A DNA stretch of 64,000 nt from Corynespora cassiicola (taxonomy: Eukaryota; Ascomycota; Dothideomycetes; Pleosporales; Corynesporascaceae). The notes under the pieces are model-generated. The model was not told the DNA's origin, did not search any database, and worked only from the letters and a program-made list of their open reading frames with translations. Where the stretch lies: contig JAEUWY010000001.1 of NCBI GenBank assembly GCA_022059125.1, forward strand, positions 5,518,001 to 5,582,000. Direction: 5' to 3'. The translations under genes were made by a program, and so were the position numbers. Positions 56,718-64,000 of the stretch are shown here, piece by piece; the first letter of the stretch is position 1; every line of letters starts with the position of its first letter.

Positions 56718-58043
56718 TTACCACTCCAAGCCACCTTGAATACTGTCAACTCTAAGGGAGCGTCCAAACTTCCCAGCCTGGGCGATGCGATCAAGGTCAT
56801 TGCACACTTTTGACAGTCAGACTTAACTCGAGCATTCATAAGCGTGTGAGAGACTTACGCTTTTCAGCCTTGCAAAAGCTTTCACTTTTTCCCTCTTTCT
56901 TTCCCGGCATGATTTCCCGTCCAAGAACTCGTTCGAGGCTCAGATGAGCTTTGATCAAATTATAGATGCTTGGCGCGGGTTTGGGTGGCGCAGCTCTCAA
57001 AGCATCATAACCTTTCTCAAGAGCGTGCACCTCTGCACCGAAAAATGTCTTGAGAACTTCCACTTCAGAATCCTCAAGAGCCTGGTGAACTCCAGAAAAT
57101 AGGTCACACTTGACATTGCATTGATCCGCTGAAAGCGGAAGTGCAGAAAGAGTTCCCCAAATCTGGCTGTTGGGAAAGACGAAGATTAGCGAGCAAGGCT
57201 CCAACTGCAACATCCGGTAGTTGTTGACATTTACTTTGGGCTTTCCAAGCAAAGAGGAGATGATTCCCATAAGGGTTTCCATTGGCGATGTGTCTAGCGT
57301 GCCGATTCCAGTGCGATCGCTTGCTCCTAGTTCCTGTTTAATATCTGCAAACTGGCCATCATTTTCGAAGAAACCTACCCACAGTCTTCCAATTGAACCC
57401 TCCACCCAACTCCCATCCAGTGAGCCATTTGCTACTGGTGGAGATATAGTTCTCGAAGCAAAACTCCACGAGCTTCTCGCAGTCCGGAACACTGTCAATG
57501 TCCCCAGTATCGAGGTTGACGTGAACAAATCCTGCTTTGTCAGTACAGGTGCGGATCTTAAACAAGCCATTCTCGCTCTTATCGAATCCTTCCACGCCTT
57601 CGAAGTGTGGGGCCTTGACAAGACCGCCCTTGGTATCATATGACCAACCGTGATAACGACATCCAAGTACGAGCGAGGATCCTGTCGGCTTCTTGGTGAT
57701 GGTGTAGGCCCGATGGCGGCAGACGTTGTGAAACACACGGACAATGTTATCTTTGCCCAAGATTGCCAGGATAGGATATCCGGCAAAATCCATCGAGATG
57801 TAGTCGCCAGGTTTGGAGAACCGGCTGCGATGACAAATGCAGACCCATGTCTGGATGCGTTAGCCTTGGCGGCTACGAAATCTGGGAGAGACGGAAACTA
57901 ACCTTGCTAAAGATAGCACGACGTTCGATTCTCAAGAGCTGCTCCGAGGTCCACCAACCATCTATGAGATCTGGTTCCTTGACTACCTCTACTTTGGGAT
58001 CCGGAAAAGAGGATAGGATTGGTGTTTCGGCAAAGGGGGCCAT
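56718..58043 (-). CDS. Rieske [2Fe-2S] oxygenase-like protein lacking the mononuclear-iron motif
   Basis: Exons (minus) 58043-57903, 57850-57383, 57333-56859 and 56806-56718; introns of 52, 49 and 52 bases; 390 residues. ATG 58043 (gccATGg). ERRAIFSKTW leads to FSKPGDYISMDFAGYPILAI, then the cluster ligands CRH (Cys91, His93) and CRYHGW (Cys111, His114), so the N-terminal Rieske domain is complete. After GGGFNWKT the ring-hydroxylase catalytic domain would normally show D/E-x2-H-x4-H; here ELGASDRTGIGTL follows and no such His pair is visible. The C-terminal beta fold (LIFVFPNSQIWGTLSALPLS) and helix are present and the end reads KFGRSLRVDSIQGGLEW. So it can carry electrons but probably cannot bind the catalytic iron in the usual way. 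A gtaagt overlaps the stop, so a further exon is possible. Confidence 0.82.
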
Positions 58044-58602
58044 GGCTGATGTGAACGTGCAACGCGAGCGATCCAGTAGACTGTTGATGATGGTCTTCGG
58101 CACAGATGAGGGGCGAACCTGCCAGCACTAATAAAGATGTGTTATCGTTCGGAACACTACCAGATCCCCGAAACGGCAAGCCCGATGCTCCTGTATCTCG
58201 TGGAGTCCGGGCCAGGAAGTGGTGGCGAGTCTGGCCATTGCTGCAGGGACAACACATCAAATCGTGCACATCCGACTCGTCCACCTGGCCACACATATCT
58301 GTGCATTGTCATGACGACGCGTATCTGGGAGGAGGGTGCTGGAGGTCAAATGATGTTGGTGTTGGATCAGAGGCATGCTAGATGTGGAGAAGGCAGCTTA
58401 GCCGTTTTAGGTAAACTATTCCCGTACGGAAATTTGACTGGTTCATTCCATAGGGCTATATGCAGAGAGAAACGACGACAGGGGTAGCTGCAGCCTCCAA
58501 ATTATTAGGCGCTTCGAAAGCCTGATGATGTGCATAGAGAGTGATGTATTGAGTGGAGTCCCTCCCCCGATATCAAAAAGCGACCGAATTGGGATAAGAG
58601 CA
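58044..58602. other. Spacer between the two oxygenase-like genes
   Basis: About 560 bases; no gene. It must contain the promoter of the Rieske gene on its left (minus strand) and the 3' end of the one on its right. Confidence 0.5.
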
Positions 58603-59745
58603 TTAGGAAATGGTCGGCTCAACAAGCTGGGAAGTGGGGAGGTTATGGCTCTCATTGTGGTTATGAGGGTCATTAGAGAAATTATTCGTCTCCTTTTCGT
58701 GTTGTTCACACACGAGATCAAGAACTCGTTGTTGATAGACTATGATGTTATCAGTACTCGATGCCAAGGAGTGGAACTCAACTTACACGCTACGCCAGTT
58801 TCCTTCTCCGGATTCAGGATACCTTCAGAGTAGATACCCTTTTCAAGATTCTCTTGTGCCTTTTCGCACAACTCAAAGTCCTCCATGGCTACCTGGCGAA
58901 CGAACTTGTAGTACTCTTCAAATTTGTCTCCAGATTCCATGTGGTAATAGTCAAACTCCATACGGGTAACACCAGGCTTCTCAGTTGGACAAACACGAAA
59001 CGAAGACATTCCTCCGCCGTACACATTGAGTGTGCAGTTTGGGAAAAAGTACAGGAATAGCCCGTCATCCATTTTCTTTGGGTCAGCGACATGCTGGGAG
59101 AAATTTTGGTGATTGAAGACGGTGTAGAATGTGGGCGGATAGTATACGCTGAAAGATGGATGAGTGTACTGGCAGTGCAGACATTCTTGATATCCGTCCA
59201 CCCTGCTCAGGTTAACTGGGCTGAAAAAGGAAGCAGGAATGATCTCACATTGTCTTCCAATTGAAGTTGCCTTCATATTTGATGCTACGGCGATATGGAA
59301 GCTTCGTGAAATCGACCGTGTCAATCAATGGTTTCAGATCGGGGAAGAACTCGTCAAACGACGGGGCATCATCTGACAACGTGGCGAACAAAAGACCAGT
59401 CTTGGTGATGTAGGTTTTGACCTCTGTTTCCTGCAACAGATTAGTCGCAATTTATACGCTACTGTGTAGTACCTACGGTGTTCTTGTTGTACACCTTGAC
59501 ATCTCCTGGCTCTTCAGAAACTTTCATAGCGAACAAAGGCACTTGAGCTACCTCATAGTCCACCTTCTCATGAAGGACTTCGAATCTTGTCAAAGGACCG
59601 AGGAGATACCAAGCCTACTCGAATCAGACTTGAAATATACGCAATCCATTAGACACACCTTGAGAAATACTGCACGCCTCTCAAGTTGGTATAAAGGAGG
59701 GCTGCAATACCATGAAGCCGGTAAAGTTCTCGTTAGGGAAGACAT
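58603..59745 (-). CDS. Ring-hydroxylating-oxygenase-like protein lacking the Rieske cluster
   Basis: Five exons (minus): 59745-59659, 59614-59477, 59430-59249, 59202-58787 and 58739-58603; introns of 44-47 bases, all in frame; 319 residues. ATG 59745 (aaaATGt) opens MSSLTRTLPASWYCSPPLYQ and LERRAVFLKAWYLLGPLTRF, the usual start of fungal choline-monooxygenase-like proteins. Where the Rieske domain's CxH and CxxH should be there is only VKVYNKNTETEVKTYITK; the approximately 55-residue cluster loop is missing and no intron is large enough to hide it. The catalytic domain is intact: FNWKTMVDGYQECLHCQYTH has the H-x4-H iron ligands, followed by DDGLFLYFFPNCTLNVYGGG and EDFELCEKAQENLEKGIYSE. A mononuclear iron site without its own electron donor is odd and suggests a partner protein or a new role. 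Confidence 0.85.
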
Positions 59746-61512
59746 TTTTGTCGCGTGGAACCTGTACACATTGTCGAGGAGCCTACATCTTTTATGCGGC
59801 CATGGCATTTGATAATGCACACGTTGTCAAGCATCTACTTGAAAGGGGAAAAATGACCCGGCCTGCTGATGCATAGGACAGTTGCAGGTGCTGTCATGAT
59901 GGGCGGGGTAAGGTGCTGAATCGTCCCCTACCAATCGGATCACAGCAGTTGATGCCATTCGAGTCTAACGGATTTTATGACTGTTAACAACTTCAGAAAA
60001 TCCATAACATCACAACAACGTTGTACCATCGTGTTTATATAATAGTTTCGAGCTACAAAACTGTTGCTATCTCGGACTTATACTAGACCATGTGTAGAGG
60101 CCCCGGCGCCATGATGAAACCATAAAGAAATTAACTCAAATGATACCAACTTTATTCTAGAATATTTCATCCAAAAGTTGGAGTGGCTTTGCTCAAAACC
60201 GGCATTCCATTAGAAAAAAAATTGTGGCAAGTTGCCAGCAGATGCCGAGCGTGCGCCAGACCGTCGGATAGGAAGTCTTGTCTGCCGCATGATGCCGATG
60301 GGATCAGCCCAGGCCAAGATAATTACTATCGTGCCGAATACGGCATTGGCAGAACGATTCGGCTCTAGACAAAGGACAAAATAGCTGTGCGCATCCAGCA
60401 TGACGTCGAAGGCTCGTGATCCTTGGCATTTACATAAGCAGAAGATGCACAGACGACACCCGACGTTTCAGGTTTCCCATAAGGCGCTCCACTCCGAAAC
60501 CTCCGCTTCGTTCCTTTTATCATTGCAAGGGACTCGGGGCTTTGGCGGACCATCTATGGCCACGCGCTGTCCGAAATGTATAACAGCAGCGGCTGCCCGT
60601 CCCTCATGCTCCACCCCGACTCGCCCGAGAAAAGAAAACCTGTCCGCATCGTCCAGATCCATCTCACAGCAAGTAACCTCCTCCCAATAGATCAATGTAT
60701 GGGGGGATTTGCTCCAGCAAATACTTATCCTCCTACTGAAATGCTGGGTGTATCGCAGCTGTCGCTGCTATGCCGAGGTTGACCGACGAATTCCTTCGAC
60801 TTGGTTCTCACCCTGATCCTCTGCTGTGACCAAGCGGCAAACTTGCAGCAGAGTTTTCTAGGTTCATCTGCCTCCATAGCGGTGCATACTCCAAAAAACA
60901 AAGCCAAATCTCCTTTGACCGGGCCAGGAGCACTTCATTCCTACGCTAGTAATTTAGAGACCACCATTTCGATGTCACGATTTCTTCAACGTCTATTATT
61001 TTCCTGTCCCAGCTCGTGCAAAATCACCTCTCTCAGTTGCTAAGGATGCTTCTTATTCCATTCTACGCACGTGTGTACACCATACGTATGCGTAAGGGTG
61101 TCGTGGTCGCTACACCTCTGCAATGTTTTCAGGTACGATGTTTCAATGCTCCACTTAAAACCTCTTTCCGTAGCCGCCTAGCCGAACTTCGCCTCACGGA
61201 CGGCCTACCATTTGCTCTCTTATGACCCCGCTCCGGTTTTCAGGTGTGAGGTAATGGAATCGAAGCGCGACCATTGGGCCGTAATAAACTAGTGGACATC
61301 GGCATGTGTGCACAGCGGCAACCACAGGGCGCCGCCTCGGCCCTGACCTTGGCCCCGGCACAATTCCCACCTTGGTTCGTACCGCAGACATTAAGTAGGG
61401 AACAAGTCCTGGCTTCGAAATGCGACAGCGCGAAAACTCCGTTCTTTGTTGATGTTCTTTTCTCTTCTCTTCTTTTCTTTTTTCCGTCCAACTACAGTCA
61501 CTCCCTGAACAA
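59746..61512. other. Intergenic, no recognised gene
   Basis: About 1.8 kb. Short frames only (60-100 codons). The last 150 bases, with a CT-rich tract (about 61454-61490), are the likely leader of the ferric reductase gene. Confidence 0.45.
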
Positions 61513-63548
61513 ATGGCCTCATTCAACGCGAATGACCATCGTCTGGTTGCTCGCCAGCACATCCAGGACCATGGCGAGGCAAATGTAGACTACTGGGGAT
61601 ACGCGAGCCGTGTCCTCCCTTGCACAAGCGACCCCGGGTCGTGTGAATACCTCGATGCCGTTTACGGCATGCACTCCATTTCCATGCTCTACACCTTCAT
61701 TATGTGGCTCGTTATTGGCGCGATGCTGGTCATCTACGCCTTGCTGAGGATATTCCGACCTCAGCGTAGAGAGGTACAGAGCGCGAAGCAGAGCTTCTTC
61801 TATCGCCTGCGCAGAGGCTTCAAGTCTGCAATTACACGTCATTTGCTACCGGAGAGCTTCCCGAGACTATTTCCCTATACTACGAGACTTCAAGTCCTCG
61901 TCTTGGCGGCTCTCTGTGTGTACTTGACAGTTTTCTCGTATGTAGCTCGACCCGGCACTTATGCATCCATTAATATGAAACTTCCAGTTTCGTCGGCATC
62001 GTCTACAAGACGTGGGTGACTCCTGTCAAAGATACACCTTATTACAATACCCGTTCTGGTTTGGGTGGATTCAACGATCGTGTGGGGGCTTTCGCTTTTG
62101 CTCTGACCCCGCTCACGGTTGGCCTTTGCTCCCGCGACTCCATACTGAGCCTTCTGACAGGAATTCATTATCAAAACTTCAACTTCCTGCACCGATGGAC
62201 AGGCCGCATCATTCTTGTTCAGTCCTTCATCCACACCATTGGTTGGACCATCATCGAAGCTAAGCTCTACCAGCCTCAACCCAAGGTGTACACCAAGTTC
62301 ATCACCCAGGAATACATGATCTGGGGAATTGTCGCACAGAGCCTTCTTACCTTCCTCTGGGTGTTTAGCATGCGTCCCGTCATTCGGTGGACTGGCTACG
62401 AGTTTTTCCGCAAATCGCACTTTATCGTTGCAGTCCTGTACCTTGTTGCCTGCTGGCACCACTGGGAAAAATTAAAGTGCTGGATGATCGCGTCATTCAT
62501 TATACTCGGGCTGGACGTTGTGATGCGTTGGGTCCGCGTTTTTCTGATCCATTTCGGCTACAAGGACGGTCAAAAAGGACTCGGATTCCATACCATTCAA
62601 GCTACGACAGAGATCTTCAAGGACCCATCAGGCACGATCCTTCGTATGACTTTCTCACACTATCGTGCGCCGTGGCAGATTGGCCAGCATTTCTACTTGA
62701 CATTTCCTTCGATGAATGTCTGGCAATCTCACCCATTCACTGTCGGATCCTGCCCTTCTACCGACCAGACCTACATCATTCGTGCGCGCGATGGCGAAAC
62801 TGGTAGACTAGCTGCTCTCGCAGACGCTACCCGCAACGAAGACAACTGCGCCCAAATCCCAGTCATCCTCACCGGTCCCTATGGTGGAAACATTGTTGAC
62901 GACGAAGTCTCGAACATTTTTGCTATTGCAGGAGGCACTGGCGTGACTTTCCCTCTCCCCGTCGTCATGAACGCGCTTGAGCATGAGTCCTCATCGGCAA
63001 AGAATATTGAGCTAGTTTGGGTAATTCGCCACGTCGAGAACCTGCAGTGGATTGGACCCGAGCTTGCCAAGTTAAAGACGTACCTTGACAACTCAATGTC
63101 CGACAGTGAGGACAAGTGGGAGAAGACAGGGAAGGTAACCATCAAGCCGTCCAAACGCCTCCGCATCCGAATCTTTGTTACCCGGTCCTCCCCAAATCGC
63201 GTACAACCTCGTCCTCTTTTCAGTGCCAAATCAGACAAGGACTTCGGCGACTCTGACACTGCGTCAGTATCTTCAGCCACCTCGCTCGACCTGGAAGAGC
63301 TTCTTCGTCCTCATCCCAACTTCACCGTCACCTATCTCAATGGCGAGCGCCCTAACGTTTTCTACATGCTTGATTCATTCATCAATGATACGGTTTCAGG
63401 TGGCCGCACCCAAGTTATTGGGTCAGGACCGCCAGAGCTTGGAACCGAGATTCGATCAGCATGCGCAGCGAAGAACTCTGTCGGTGGCGTACTGAAGGGC
63501 GATGAGACTGGGGATATCGACTGCGTGTGGGATGACCGGATGGGTTGA
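61513..63548 (+). CDS. Ferric reductase, FRE/NOX-type transmembrane component
   Basis: Exons 61513-61937 and 61988-63548 with a 50-base intron (gtatgt..ttccag); 660 residues. ATG 61513. TM1 is about residues 60-80 (MWLVIGAMLVIYALLRIF), followed by a second early segment (LQVLVLAALCVYLTVFSF). The ferric-reductase domain (b-type heme) has FLHRWTGRII and SFIHTIGW (His pair 1), then FRKSHFIVAVLYLVACWHHW (His pair 2). The FAD site is HPFTVGS. The NADPH site is GGTGVTFPLPVV and, near the end, GSGPPELG. An acidic, Ser-rich insertion (SDTASVSSATSLDLEE) sits between the NADPH strands. It reduces extracellular ferric iron or ferric siderophores at the plasma membrane with cytosolic NADPH. No ATCWGATAA site is visible upstream, unlike the siderophore transporter at 25 kb. 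Confidence 0.94.
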
Positions 63549-64000
63549 TTCTGTCTTTTTGCCTTCTTTTGTATATATTTGCATCGTGTAACTTTGCACG
63601 GGGCAACCAAACTCTTCGATTCTTGTTCACACTTTACGTCGATGCGGCTAGACGCTCGCGATTTAGGAATGCAAAGTCGTTCCATGATGATGACTAGCTC
63701 ACGCAAAAGTCCTTCCAGTATCCTCACGAATGAAGTCATTTTTTGTCTTTTTGGGGAACGTGCGCATTATTGGCCTCTACGCGATAAAGCAGGCCTACCT
63801 CGTGTTTCCAGTTTTCGGTGACTGGTCGCACTCACGTCAATGCTTCCATCCTTCCAGCTACAACTGGTTAGGAGCCGTTGACCCTTTTTCTTAAGGTACG
63901 AGTCTTATCACCATGAAAATAGGATCATCAGCCGACATTTATACTGTATGCTTTCCACTCTTTCTTGGGTGGGTTCTCCAATGCGCTTCGCATGCCCGGT
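63549..64000. other. 3' flank of ferric reductase, to window end
   Basis: About 450 bases with no gene recognised. Confidence 0.45.

Noticed and set aside
57345..57378. 34-base intron option in the Rieske gene (gtaggt..tttgcag)
   Set aside because: Shorter than fungal introns normally are; a 49-base intron with gtgggt donor (57382-57334) also keeps frame and is preferred.

Overview
This window is nuclear DNA of a filamentous ascomycete (Pezizomycotina). The genes carry many short introns of about 44-76 bases with GT..AG ends and CTAAC-like branch sites. The families are typical of these fungi: a secondary-metabolism P450, 14-TM MFS efflux pump, siderophore MFS transporter, GMC oxidoreductase, fructosyl-amine-type oxidase, FRE-type ferric reductase, Rtt106 histone chaperone and an NLR-style N-terminal domain. 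Gene-rich stretches alternate with AT-rich, gene-poor ones. I could not assign a genus. No tRNA, rRNA, CRISPR or intact transposon was recognised.

Left part (1-31 kb): the end of a cytochrome P450 at the left edge; a small four-TM membrane protein (3951-4780); a minus-strand protein with a fungal NLR-type N-terminus and ankyrin-like repeats (5073-7415); a lone small secreted protein in AT-rich DNA (9097-9585); an MFS pump (13358-15934); a UGT-type glycosyltransferase (17436-18761); a three-exon GMC oxidoreductase (20524-22371); a three-exon siderophore transporter (23496-25359) with an ATCTGATAA site just upstream; a broken methyltransferase pseudogene (about 26860-27800); and an FAD amine oxidase whose first intron appears to be GC-AG (29129-30646).

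Centre (32-43 kb): four divergent AIG1/GIMAP-like GTPase genes in alternating orientation (two head-to-head pairs). They share a phase-1 intron directly after a GHGL motif. Three of the four predicted products end in a C-x-V-M CAAX box, suggesting prenylated, membrane-attached GTPases. The array is followed by a large unknown membrane protein carrying an in-frame stop and by a small charged protein, continuing the -+-+-+ alternation. With the NLR-like ankyrin protein at 5-7 kb, this makes a self/non-self or stress-response neighbourhood plausible but unproven. It is the best candidate here for an undescribed system.

Right part (43.8-64 kb): a GNAT acetyltransferase, an aquaporin, two hypothetical membrane proteins, the Rtt106 histone chaperone, a second four-TM protein that looks paralogous to the one at 3951, two adjacent minus-strand ring-hydroxylating-oxygenase-like genes that look complementary (one keeps only the Rieske cluster motif, the other only the mononuclear-iron motif), and a ferric reductase. 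The siderophore transporter and ferric reductase both serve iron uptake but lie 36 kb apart. All exon structures were inferred by eye from splice signals and reading frame; none is supported by transcripts.
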